Below, piece after piece: positions 29,198-37,041 of a stretch of DNA of 64,000 bases; position 1 is the stretch's first letter; the number at the start of each line of letters is the position of its first letter. The notes below the pieces were generated by a model that saw only the letters and a list, made by a program, of their open reading frames with translations, was not told where the DNA came from and did no database searches. The DNA lies in assembly GCA_016177775.1 (NCBI GenBank), contig JACOUQ010000004.1, positions 1-64,000 of the forward strand, given 5' to 3'. The position numbers were made by a program, and so were the translations under genes. The stretch comes from Geobacter sp. GTDB lineage: Bacteria; Desulfobacterota; Desulfuromonadia; Geobacterales; Geobacteraceae.

Positions 29198-30559
29198 ATG
29201 AGCTCAGTCACCCTGGAAAAAGCCGAACGCGTGGCCACCCTTTTTTCCTCCTGCATCAAGGGGATGATGCTTTATCCCCCTGCCCATCCTTCGGTCTTGC
29301 AGCCGCTGCGGGAAGCAGCATCCCAGTGCGCTGAGATCCTCTTCAAGCAGACGGAGTTCAAGGTCGGGCTTGTGGACGACACCTTCTTTTTCGAGGAGCA
29401 TCTCTTCACCACACCCAGCGCGCCCGTGGCAGAGCTTGCCCAACTCATCCGCAACAGAGGTGTCGACGGCTTCACTTTCCTGAAGGGATTGACCCAGCAA
29501 GAGCTAGCAAGGTTCTTTGCCATCATGGTCAGGAAATCGTCAGGCAACGCTGCAAATGCTGAAGAGTTGCGGCGCGAGGGGGTCGAGCATATAGTCCCAA
29601 GCGGAAAAGAAGGAGAGGAACCGCCGAAAGAAAATGCGAAGGGCGCTCTCGGCATGTATGGCGAGGCACTAGACGCGGTCGAGGGCGTTTTCAGGGAGAT
29701 CGAGAACGGCCGCATCCCGGACTGCGGAAAAATCATCACCGTCGTGGAGGAAATGGTCTCCTCCGCCATCAGGGACACTCCGACCCTTCTTGGCCTTTCC
29801 ATGATCAAGGATTACGACAACTATACCTACAACCATTCCGTCAACGTCGGCATCCTCGCCATGGCCCTCGGCGCCTCCCTCGGCTTCGGGAAGGAGGAGC
29901 TCAAGGACCTGGGGGTTGCCGGAATGCTGCACGACATCGGCAAGACCAGGGTGGCAAAGGAGATTCTCAACAAACCGGGAAAACTGACCGCAGCCGAGAT
30001 GGAGGAGATCAAGCGGCATGCCGAATTTGGCGCCGAAATCATCAAGGAGATGCCCGGAGTCAATCCGGCCTTGTCCGACGCGGTCCTGGGCCATCACATC
30101 CAGCATGACCGCAAGGGGTACCCGGAATGGGGGCGGCAGCGCTCGTTCGGCATCATCACCGACATCCTGGCCGTTGCCGACGCCTACGATGCCCTGACAA
30201 CACTGCGCGTCTACCAGCGCCCCTACACCCCGAAGGCTGCCATCGACCGGCTTCGCCAACTGTCCGGAACCACCTTTGACGGAAGGATGGTGGAGAAGTT
30301 CGTTGAGATGATGGGGACCTATCCGGTGGGGACGATGGTGCGACTGGACACCAATGAAGTGGCTGTGGTGGTGCGGCCAAACCCGGCGGACCGGGAAGCG
30401 CCAGCGGTAAGAATAATCATGGATGCGGCCGGAGAGCTTCTGCCGGAACCGCGGGTGGAACAGCTGAAAACCGCCGACGGCGAATACTACGCCCGGATCG
30501 TTGCCGTCTTCGAGCCGGTGGTGAGAAGCCCGGAAGACGCGGTGCGGTTTCTCAGCTGA
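29198..30559 (+). CDS. HD-GYP domain protein, probable c-di-GMP phosphodiesterase
   Basis: This 453-aa protein has an N-terminal helical region of about 200 residues, then an HD-GYP domain. The motifs are YTYNHSVNVGILA, GMLHDIGKTRV (HD at about residue 245) and GHHIQHDRKGYPEWG. The usual HHE-x-x-DGxGYP reads HHIQHDRKGYP, keeping the His pair and GYP but altering two flanking positions. Members hydrolyse c-di-GMP; whether this one is active is uncertain. It is coupled with the HEAT-repeat gene. Its 3' end abuts gene debris. Confidence 0.85.
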   Translation: MSSVTLEKAERVATLFSSCIKGMMLYPPAHPSVLQPLREAASQCAEILFKQTEFKVGLVDDTFFFEEHLFTTPSAPVAELAQLIRNRGVDGFTFLKGLTQQELARFFAIMVRKSSGNAANAEELRREGVEHIVPSGKEGEEPPKENAKGALGMYGEALDAVEGVFREIENGRIPDCGKIITVVEEMVSSAIRDTPTLLGLSMIKDYDNYTYNHSVNVGILAMALGASLGFGKEELKDLGVAGMLHDIGKTRVAKEILNKPGKLTAAEMEEIKRHAEFGAEIIKEMPGVNPALSDAVLGHHIQHDRKGYPEWGRQRSFGIITDILAVADAYDALTTLRVYQRPYTPKAAIDRLRQLSGTTFDGRMVEKFVEMMGTYPVGTMVRLDTNEVAVVVRPNPADREAPAVRIIMDAAGELLPEPRVEQLKTADGEYYARIVAVFEPVVRSPEDAVRFLS

Positions 30560-30562
30560 TTC

Positions 30563-30787
30563 TACAAGGCCGGAGACCCCCAGCTCGTGCCAGACCGGAA
30601 TCGGGGGCAGTTCGCCCCCCTCCGGCCCCACCACGTAACGCCCACCACCTAGGGCGCCCACCAGATGAAACGAAGCTGCCCGCAGGTTCTCGCGCCAGGC
30701 CAATCCCTCAAGGCCGGCAAGGACGTCCTCGCTATGATTGAAGCGGGCCACGACAATACGGCCCGCTGTGCCAACCTGGTAGTTCAT
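30563..30787 (-). pseudogene. truncated PPC (DUF296) domain gene
   Basis: The first 70 residues (MNYQVGTAGRIVVARFNHSE, then LVGALGGG and VVGPEGGELPPIPVWHEL) match the N-terminal part of stand-alone PPC/DUF296 proteins, which are about 140 aa. The match stops where the HD-GYP gene ends, and the frame continues antisense through it. A strong GGAGG site precedes the ATG at 30787, so it was once a real gene. The loss of the C-terminal half indicates a deletion or rearrangement here. Confidence 0.6.
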
Positions 30788-30855
30788 CGTATATCCTCCG
30801 GTTCGTAATTTGAAATTGTCCTGAATGGGCTAAGGGTCCGTAGAGGATCACCAGA

Positions 30856-31005
30856 TCAGGCCACAAGCACATAAACTGAGACGGCGATCCAAATCTGGCT
30901 TTTGACGGCATTTTCCGAAGTGCCATAGAAGGTCTTGATCCTCAGGTTTTGCTTGATCCATTTGAAGAACAGCTCCACCTGCTTCTCTGCCGTTGACACC
31001 GCTCT
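30856..31005 (-). pseudogene. IS4-family transposase C-terminal remnant
   Basis: About 45 residues, KQVELFFKWIKQNLRIKTFY followed by GTSENAVKSQIWIAVSVYVLVA, match the end of an IS4-type DDE transposase, including the Glu-containing VELFFKWIKQ segment. The rest of the transposase is missing and no terminal inverted repeat is visible. With the truncated PPC gene next to it, it marks an old insertion and deletion event just upstream of the dehydrogenase operon. Confidence 0.75.
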
Positions 31006-31069
31006 ATGCTCCGATAAACTAATTCTACATACAAGACACTCTATTACACAATAAAGTTGCGATCTTCCC

Positions 31070-32143
31070 ATGCCCGAGGAAACCATCGCCACATTCACCG
31101 TCCGCTCCCTGCGCATCCTGGACGAGAGGGGGAAGGCGGACGAGGCGCTCATGCCTCCCCTGTCCGAGGCCGACATCCGGCAGATGTACGAGCTGCTGGT
31201 GCTGACCCGCACCTATGACGAGCGGGCGCTGGCACTCCAGCGGGAAGGGCGGATCGGCACCTATCCGCCGGTAAAGGGGCAGGAAGCGGTCCAGGTTGGG
31301 AGCGCCTGCGCACTTTTTCCAACCGACTGGGTCGTCCCCTCCTTCCGGGAGATGGGGGTCCACTTCACCCTCGGCTATCCCCTGGATCTGATGTTCCGCT
31401 ACTGGGCCGGTGACGAGCGGGGGCTCGTGACCCCCGCGAACCTCAACATCCTCCCCATCTGCGTCTCGGTCGGGACCCACATCCCCCATGCCGTCGGCAT
31501 TGCCATGGCCGCGAAATACCGGCGGGACCCGGTTGCGGTGGTCGCCTATTTCGGCGACGGGGCCACCTCCAAGGGGGACTTTCACGAGGGGTTCAACATG
31601 GCCGGGGTGTTCCAACTGCCGGTGGTCTTCATCTGCCAGAACAATCAGTGGGCCATCTCCATCCCCCTCAAGGGGCAGACCGCCTCCCGGACCCTGGCCC
31701 AGAAGGCCATTGCCTACGGCTTCGATGGAGTACAGGTGGACGGTAACGACGTCTTCGCGGTCTACCGGGCGACGAAAGATGCGGTGGAGAAGGCGAGAAG
31801 CGGCGGCGGCCCCACATTCATCGAGTGCCTCACCTACCGGGTGGCGGACCATACTACCTCTGACGATGCCTCGCGCTACCGTTCCCCCGAGGAGGTAGCG
31901 GCCTGGCGGGAGAAGGACCCGATCCTGCGACTGGAGCGGTACATGTCCGGGCGGGGATTGTGGGACGAGGGATATGGGGCGGAGGTGAAGCGGAAAGCTA
32001 CCCGGGCCGTAGATGAGGCGGTGAAGGCCATGGAGAGCGCAGCCCCGCCGGAGCCGGGGGAGATGTTCGAGCATGTTAGCGCGACCCTGGGGCAGCGGCA
32101 GGAGAAGCAGCGGTTCGTCGACCACCCCCCAGCCCCCTCCTAA
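31070..32143 (+). CDS. pdhA: 2-oxoacid (pyruvate-type) dehydrogenase E1 alpha
   Basis: A 357-aa thiamine-diphosphate subunit that decarboxylates a 2-oxoacid. The TPP/Mg motif is GDGATSKGDFHEGFN...QNN, and the conserved loop is YRVADHTTSDDASRYRS. The sequence is closer to pyruvate dehydrogenase E1 alpha than to branched-chain enzymes, but substrate is not settled. The last eight codons (VDHPPAPS) and the TAA come from the palindromic repeat starting at 32118, so the original C-terminus was probably replaced. No clear ribosome-binding site is seen before the ATG. E1 beta and E2 follow; E3 is not in the window. Confidence 0.87.
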   Translation: MPEETIATFTVRSLRILDERGKADEALMPPLSEADIRQMYELLVLTRTYDERALALQREGRIGTYPPVKGQEAVQVGSACALFPTDWVVPSFREMGVHFTLGYPLDLMFRYWAGDERGLVTPANLNILPICVSVGTHIPHAVGIAMAAKYRRDPVAVVAYFGDGATSKGDFHEGFNMAGVFQLPVVFICQNNQWAISIPLKGQTASRTLAQKAIAYGFDGVQVDGNDVFAVYRATKDAVEKARSGGGPTFIECLTYRVADHTTSDDASRYRSPEEVAAWREKDPILRLERYMSGRGLWDEGYGAEVKRKATRAVDEAVKAMESAAPPEPGEMFEHVSATLGQRQEKQRFVDHPPAPS

Positions 32144-32243
32144 CCAAGGAGGGGGAGCTGTAGGTTGGGCAAAGGCGGCCTCATGCCGTGCCCAACAAGC
32201 TCCGCCGTTATTGTTAGGCACGCTATGCTTTGCCCAACCTACT
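32118..32243. repeat. palindromic repeats between E1 alpha and E1 beta
   Basis: A CCACCCCCCAGCCCCCTCC half-element (32118-32158) is followed by GTAGGTTGGGCAAAG at 32160 mirrored by CTTTGCCCAACCTAC ending at 32243. Together with the next element they fill the whole 280-base gap between the two E1 genes, where no ORF is seen. Confidence 0.8.
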
Positions 32244-32287
32244 GAACTGCCTTGGCAGCGTTTTAATGGAGAGAACCTCGCAAAGCT

Positions 32288-32392
32288 TACCACCCCCAGC
32301 GCTTTAGGCCCTTTGGGTCCTCCTAAAATAGGAGGGGAGCAAACTCCCCCTCCTTGGTTAGGAGGGGGGTGGGGGGTGGTCGAGGAAGTTGA
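32288..32392. repeat. 105-bp element, inverted copy A
   Basis: Runs from TACCACCCCCAGCGC to GTCGAGGAAGTTGA. It is nearly identical to the reverse complement of 34765-34871, and the two copies flank the E1 beta and E2 genes. Confidence 0.9.
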
Positions 32393-32423
32393 AGTGCTAA
32401 TGCGGTGAAAAGGGTCTACAAGT

Positions 32424-33386
32424 ATGCCCCAACTGAACATGGTACAGGCTATAAATCTCGCCCTTCGCGAGGAAATGGAGCGGGACGATCGAGTGGTCCT
32501 GCTCGGCGAGGACGTGGGGAAGGACGGCGGGGTCTTCCGCGTCACCGAGGGGCTATTTGACCGATTCGGGGCCGAGCGGCTGATCGACACCCCCCTCTCC
32601 GAGTCGGCCATTGTCGGCGCAGCCGTGGGGATGGCAGTCTATGGTCTATTGCCGGTGGCGGAGATTCAGTTCATGGGGTTCGTCTATTCCGCTTTTGATC
32701 AGATATTCGCCCACGCCGCGCGGCTTCGCAGCCGGTCCCGCTCGCGCTTCACCGTCCCGCTCGTTGTGCGCGCCCCTTACGGCGGGGGGATAAAGGCGCC
32801 GGAGCTGCACGAGGAGAGCACCGAGGCGTTCTTCTGCCATATGCCGGGGGTGAAGGTGGTAATCCCCTCCGGCCCTTACGTTGCCAAGGGGCTTCTTGTC
32901 TCGGCAATACGAGATCCCGATCCGGTCATTTTCCTGGAGCCGACCCGACTCTACCGCCTCATCAAGGAGGAGGTGCCGGAGGGGGAATATGCCGTGCCGC
33001 TGGGAAAGGCGCGAATTGTCAGGGAGGGGAGCAAGGTCACGGTGGTTGCCTGGGGGAGCATGCTGGAACGGGTGATGAAGGCCGTGGAGGGGTACGATGC
33101 GGAGGTGATCGACCCCCTGACCCTTTCCCCGTTCGACTGGGAGACCCTTCTGGCCTCGGTCCGGGAGACCGGCCGGCTTGTGATCGTACACGAGGCGCAA
33201 TTTACCGGTGGCTTCGGCGCGGAGATTGCCGCTACCGTTGCGCAGGAGGCGATTCTCTACTTGCGCGCGCCGGTCGTGCGCGTCGCTTCGCCGGACGTCC
33301 ACGTGCCGCTGGCGAAGCTGGTGGAGCATTATTTGCCTTCCGTGGAGAGGATACGGGGAACGGTGGATGAGGTGATGAAGTATTAA
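32424..33386 (+). CDS. pdhB: 2-oxoacid (pyruvate-type) dehydrogenase E1 beta
   Basis: A 320-aa partner of E1 alpha, forming the alpha2-beta2 decarboxylase. Transketolase-type motifs include LLGEDVGKDGGVFRVTEGL, DTPLSESAIVGAAVGMAVYG, and GGIKAPELHEESTEAFFCHMPG shortened here to its start GGIKAPELH; the C-terminal domain has TGRLVIVHEAQFTGGFGAEI. Length is standard. It is separated from E1 alpha by repeats but is on the same strand and likely in the same transcript. Confidence 0.9.
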   Translation: MPQLNMVQAINLALREEMERDDRVVLLGEDVGKDGGVFRVTEGLFDRFGAERLIDTPLSESAIVGAAVGMAVYGLLPVAEIQFMGFVYSAFDQIFAHAARLRSRSRSRFTVPLVVRAPYGGGIKAPELHEESTEAFFCHMPGVKVVIPSGPYVAKGLLVSAIRDPDPVIFLEPTRLYRLIKEEVPEGEYAVPLGKARIVREGSKVTVVAWGSMLERVMKAVEGYDAEVIDPLTLSPFDWETLLASVRETGRLVIVHEAQFTGGFGAEIAATVAQEAILYLRAPVVRVASPDVHVPLAKLVEHYLPSVERIRGTVDEVMKY

Positions 33387-33402
33387 GGCCGAAAAAAATA
33401 TT

Positions 33403-33501
33403 CAACGCAAAGACGCAAAGACGCAGAGGCGCAAAGAACGTCATTCTATCAATTTCAAATTCTTTTTCTTGCGTCTTAGCGTCTTTGCGACTTTGCGTTA
33501 A
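33403..33501. repeat. inverted repeat, CGCAAAGACGCAAAG family
   Basis: CAACGCAAAGACGCAAAGAC at 33403 is mirrored by a right arm at 33469-33501 (CTTGCGTCTTAGCGTCTTTG...). The same family is at 4201-4332. It lies between E1 beta and E2. Confidence 0.85.
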
Positions 33502-33559
33502 GGATTTTAGCCGCGATTCTATCCCCCCTCATTAAGAAGGGGGGGACAGGGAGAAGCAA

Positions 33560-34747
33560 ATGGCATTTGACTTCAAACTCCCCGACCTGGGCGAAGGGAT
33601 AACCGAGGTGGAGCTTCGGCGCTGGCTGGTGAAGGAGGGGGACACTGTCGCCGAGCATCAGCCGGTGGTGGAGGTGGAGACCGACAAGGCGGTGGTAGAG
33701 GTCCCCTCCCCCCGTGCCGGCGCCGTTCTCCGTCTTCAGAAACGGGAAGGGGATACCGTGCGGGTGGGGGAGGCGCTCCTGACCATCGGCGAGGCCGGCG
33801 AGGCGCGGCAGGAGACGCTGCCGCGGCCGAAGTCGGTCGGGATCGTGGGCGAGCTTCCGGAGGCGGAGGAGGAGAAGGAGGACAAGGCCGAGGCGGGTGA
33901 AATCCTCGCTACTCCCATGGTGCGGAAGCTGGCGCGGGAACGGGGCGTGGACCTTCACGGCATTCACGGCAGCGGCCCGCGCGGGAGCATCACGCCAGAG
34001 GACCTGGAGACGGTCGCGGCTCCCCCGTCAGCCGAAGGGTTCGGGCCGGCGGAGCGGGTGCCGCTTCGCGGCGTGCGGCGCGCCATTGCCCGCAATGTCA
34101 TGGATTCCAAGCGGCGCACCGCCTTTGTTACCGGCATGGACGAGGCAGACATCACCGATCTCTGGGAGCTGCGGGAGCGGGAGCAGGAGGCCGTGGAGGC
34201 GCGGGGGACCCACCTCACCTTTCTCCCCTTCTTCATCAAGGCCGCGCAGCATGCACTGCGGGAACACCCATACCTCAACGCGGCCATCGACGACGAAGGG
34301 GAGGCGATCATCCTGAAGAAGCACTTCCACTTCGGCATCGCCGTGGAAACCCCGGACGGCCTGATGGTGCCGGTCATCCGCGACGTGGACAAGAAGAGCA
34401 TCATCGAGCTGGCGGCGGAGATACAGGAACTGGGGCAAAAGGCGCGGGAACGGACCATCTCCCTCGACGAGATGAAGGGAAGCAGCTTCACCATCACCAA
34501 CTACGGCCATTTCGGTGGAATCTTCGCCACGCCGATCATCAACTGGCCCGACGTGGCCATCCTCGGCTTCGGCCGGATAGCGGAGCGGCCATGGATACTT
34601 CGGGGGGAGATCGCCGTCCGGAGGATACTCCCCCTGTCGCTCACCTTCGACCACCGGGTCACCGACGGCGCCGACGCGGCGCTGTTCCTCGGGAAGGTGG
34701 TGCGGTATCTGGAGGATCCGGGGCTTTTGTTTGTGGAGAGTACGTAA
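33560..34747 (+). CDS. pdhC: dihydrolipoamide acyltransferase (E2)
   Basis: A 395-aa core subunit that transfers the acyl group to CoA. One lipoyl domain (residues 1-77) has the target Lys43 in VEVETDKAVVEVPS. A peripheral-subunit-binding domain follows (about 115-150, ATPMVRKLARERGVDLHGI...GSGPRG). The catalytic domain ends with LTFDHRVTDGADAALFL, giving the active-site His. All parts are intact. A GGAG site precedes the ATG. E3 would come from elsewhere in the genome. Confidence 0.92.
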   Translation: MAFDFKLPDLGEGITEVELRRWLVKEGDTVAEHQPVVEVETDKAVVEVPSPRAGAVLRLQKREGDTVRVGEALLTIGEAGEARQETLPRPKSVGIVGELPEAEEEKEDKAEAGEILATPMVRKLARERGVDLHGIHGSGPRGSITPEDLETVAAPPSAEGFGPAERVPLRGVRRAIARNVMDSKRRTAFVTGMDEADITDLWELREREQEAVEARGTHLTFLPFFIKAAQHALREHPYLNAAIDDEGEAIILKKHFHFGIAVETPDGLMVPVIRDVDKKSIIELAAEIQELGQKARERTISLDEMKGSSFTITNYGHFGGIFATPIINWPDVAILGFGRIAERPWILRGEIAVRRILPLSLTFDHRVTDGADAALFLGKVVRYLEDPGLLFVEST

Positions 34748-34764
34748 CACATTTTGCCTAACCG

Positions 34765-34871
34765 TCAACTTCCTCGACCACCCCCCCCCGCCCCCCTCCT
34801 AACCAAGGAGGGGGAGTTGCTCCCCTCCTATTTTAGGAGGACCCAAAGGGCCTAAAGGGCTGGGGGTGGTA
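34765..34871. repeat. 105-bp element, inverted copy B
   Basis: Begins TCAACTTCCTCGACCACC and ends CTGGGGGTGGTA. It is the inverted counterpart of 32288-32392, with only a few differences, mostly in C/G runs. Confidence 0.9.
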
Positions 34872-34891
34872 ACCAGCTTGAGAGTCAATTT

Positions 34892-36232
34892 ATGCACCCA
34901 CTCGACATCCTTTTCTCACCCCGCTCCGTGGCTCTCGTGGGGGCGTCCCCCGACGAGGGGAAGCTCGGCGGGGTTGCCTTCCGCAACCTTCGGGCCTTCA
35001 GAGGGAAGTTCTATCCGGTGGCCCCTACGGTCGGGGATATCGATGGTGTACCCGTCTTCCGGTCGATAGCCGACATTCCCGAGACGGTCGACCTCTCCGT
35101 CATTCTCCGCCCTGCCCCTGAAATCCCCGCAATACTTGCGGAGCATGCCGGCAAGGCGCGCTGTGCGGTGATCGTCAGCGCCGGGTTCGCCGAAACCGGT
35201 CAGACCGGGCTCCAGGAGGAGGTCGCCAGGATCGGGAGGGAGCTGGGAATCCGCATTCTCGGCCCCAACTGCCTCGGCGTGTTCAGCCCGGCCCGGCGGC
35301 TCGACACCTTTTTCCTGCCCACGGACCGGCTCAAGCGCCCGAAACAGGGGAACGTGGCGGTTGTCTCCCAGAGCGGGGCGCTGCTGATGTGCCTGCTGGA
35401 GGCGCTGGCCGAGGCGGGGCAGGGGGTATCACGGGGGGTGAATTACGGCAACGCGGTCGATCTGGATGCGCCCGACATCTACGATTACCTGGCAGGCGAT
35501 GCGCAGTCCAGGGTGGCGGTGTCGTACCTGGAGTCGGTGGGTGACGGCCGGCGTTACGTGGAAGCAGCCAGGGCGCTGTCCCGGAAGAAGCCCCTTCTCG
35601 TTCTCAAAGCGGGGAAGGGAGAGGGGGGGCAGACCGCGGCCTATTCCCATACGGGCCGCCTGGCCGGCCGATATGAGGTGTTCAGCTCTGTCATGCGGCA
35701 GTTCGGCATCCGCGAGGTGGGGGATTTCGACGAGCTGCTCGATGCTACCCATGCCCTTGCCATGCAGAGCGGAGGGGCGGGCAAAAGGGCCTGCATCATC
35801 ACCGACGCAGGAGGGCTGGGGGTGCTGGCGGCCGACGAATGTTCCTGTATCGGGCTGGAGCTCCCCGCTGTGCCGGAGGACGCACAGCAGCGGCTGCGTT
35901 CCATCTTTCCCCCTTTCTATGCCTTGGGGAACCCGGTCGATCTTACCGGCCAGGTGCGGGACGACCAGTATCTGGCGGCGCTCCGGGAGGTGCGGGATTC
36001 GTATGACGGCTTCCTGGTTATTGCCCACACGGGCGTGGCCGGTGTGACTCCCCGGATTGCCCCGCTACTTGTCCAGTTCCGTAGCGAGTGCGACAAGCCG
36101 CTTGTGGTCTGCATGCCCAAGGGGGGGATCGGCGGGAAGGTTGGGCGGCTCCTGGAAAAGGGGGGGATACCGGCTTACTCCACGCCGGAGCATGCGGCGC
36201 GGGGATTGCGGGCTTTGCTGCAATGCGAATAA
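34892..36232 (+). CDS. ADP-forming acyl-CoA synthetase, alpha subunit
   Basis: A 446-aa CoA-binding subunit. A Rossmann-type CoA-binding domain (SVALVGASPDEGKLGG) is followed by succinyl-CoA-ligase-like domains with GILGPNCLGV-type RILGPNCLGVFSPA, VVSQSGALL, and SHTGRLAGRYEVF, which carries the His that is phosphorylated during catalysis. Together with the ATP-grasp subunit 105 bases downstream it would convert an acyl-CoA, ADP and phosphate to the acid, CoA and ATP. Its position after a 2-oxoacid dehydrogenase suggests that the product acyl-CoA is used to make ATP. Acetyl-CoA or a branched or aryl acyl-CoA are possible substrates. Confidence 0.87.
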   Translation: MHPLDILFSPRSVALVGASPDEGKLGGVAFRNLRAFRGKFYPVAPTVGDIDGVPVFRSIADIPETVDLSVILRPAPEIPAILAEHAGKARCAVIVSAGFAETGQTGLQEEVARIGRELGIRILGPNCLGVFSPARRLDTFFLPTDRLKRPKQGNVAVVSQSGALLMCLLEALAEAGQGVSRGVNYGNAVDLDAPDIYDYLAGDAQSRVAVSYLESVGDGRRYVEAARALSRKKPLLVLKAGKGEGGQTAAYSHTGRLAGRYEVFSSVMRQFGIREVGDFDELLDATHALAMQSGGAGKRACIITDAGGLGVLAADECSCIGLELPAVPEDAQQRLRSIFPPFYALGNPVDLTGQVRDDQYLAALREVRDSYDGFLVIAHTGVAGVTPRIAPLLVQFRSECDKPLVVCMPKGGIGGKVGRLLEKGGIPAYSTPEHAARGLRALLQCE

Positions 36233-36235
36233 AAT

Positions 36236-36331
36236 CTAAGTCCCCCTTTGAAAAAGGGGGATTTAGGGGGATTTGCCTTTAAGTCGCGCTTGCAAAATCC
36301 CCCCTGGCCCCCCTTTTATAAAGGGGGGTAA
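36236..36331. repeat. palindromic C/G-run repeat between the synthetase subunits
   Basis: AAGTCCCCCTTTGAAAAAGG and its complement near 36300-36330 (CCCCCTTTTATAAAGGGGGG) form nested palindromes. It is a different subfamily from the 105-bp element. It fills the gap between the two subunit genes. Confidence 0.75.
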
Positions 36332-36337
36332 CAGCTA

Positions 36338-37036
36338 GTGGGCAAAGGCAAAATGACAATTACCAACCACCTCCACAAATTCCTCGCCACCCACGAAGGC
36401 GAATCATCCTTCCTCGAACACGAGGTCAAGGGGTTCCTGCGCGACCTGAATGTGCCGGTGCCGGCCGGGGTTTTCATCCCGACCGGCGGGAGATTGCATG
36501 ACCCCCTCCCTCTTGACTTCCCGCTCGTTGTCAAGGTGGCGGGACGCAAGATTACCGGCAAGAGCGACGTTGGCGGCGTGAGGCTGGCAATTACCGATTC
36601 ACAAGAACTCGGACGGGCCATTGCCGAACTTTCGGCCATCTCCGGTGCGGAAGGTGTGCTGGTGGAGGAGCAGGCGCGGCCAGGGGTGGAGGTGATCGTC
36701 GGCGGGGCCATTGATCCGCAGTTCGGGCCGGTGGTGATGTTTGGGCTGGGTGGGGTGTTAGTGGAGCTGTTCCGGGACGTGGCCTTCGCCCTGGCGCCGC
36801 TCAAGCCGGAGGAGGCGCGCGGTCTCATCGCCCGGACCAAGGGGTCGCGACTCCTGATGGGGTATCGCGGCAAGCCGGCCGTGGATATGGAAGCCTTGGC
36901 ATCGGTGGTCGTCACGGTTTCCGAATTGATTGGGAGCGGGCTTCTGGAGGAGATCGACCTGAACCCGCTGGTTCTCTATCCGGATGGGGCGCTGGCGCTG
37001 GATGCGAAGATGAAACGGAAATGCATCAAGGAATGA
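36338..37036 (+). CDS. ADP-forming acyl-CoA synthetase, beta (ATP-grasp) subunit
   Basis: A 232-aa ATP-grasp subunit (ATP-grasp_5 type). Typical segments are VVKVAGRKITGKSDVGGVRL, EGVLVEEQARPGVEVIVGG, FGPVVMFGLGGVLVELFRD and EEIDLNPLVLYPDG. It partners the alpha subunit upstream; in many bacteria the two are fused, here they are separate. The start is either GTG 36338 or ATG 36353; the difference is five residues. The 3' end overlaps the PAS-GGDEF frame. Confidence 0.87.
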   Translation: MGKGKMTITNHLHKFLATHEGESSFLEHEVKGFLRDLNVPVPAGVFIPTGGRLHDPLPLDFPLVVKVAGRKITGKSDVGGVRLAITDSQELGRAIAELSAISGAEGVLVEEQARPGVEVIVGGAIDPQFGPVVMFGLGGVLVELFRDVAFALAPLKPEEARGLIARTKGSRLLMGYRGKPAVDMEALASVVVTVSELIGSGLLEEIDLNPLVLYPDGALALDAKMKRKCIKE

Positions 37037-37041
37037 TCGCA

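Noticed and set aside
31025-32611. 528-aa minus-strand open frame over the E1 alpha gene
   Set aside because: It runs antisense to pdhA and through repeats. Only the separate IS4 tail frame nearby has family similarity.
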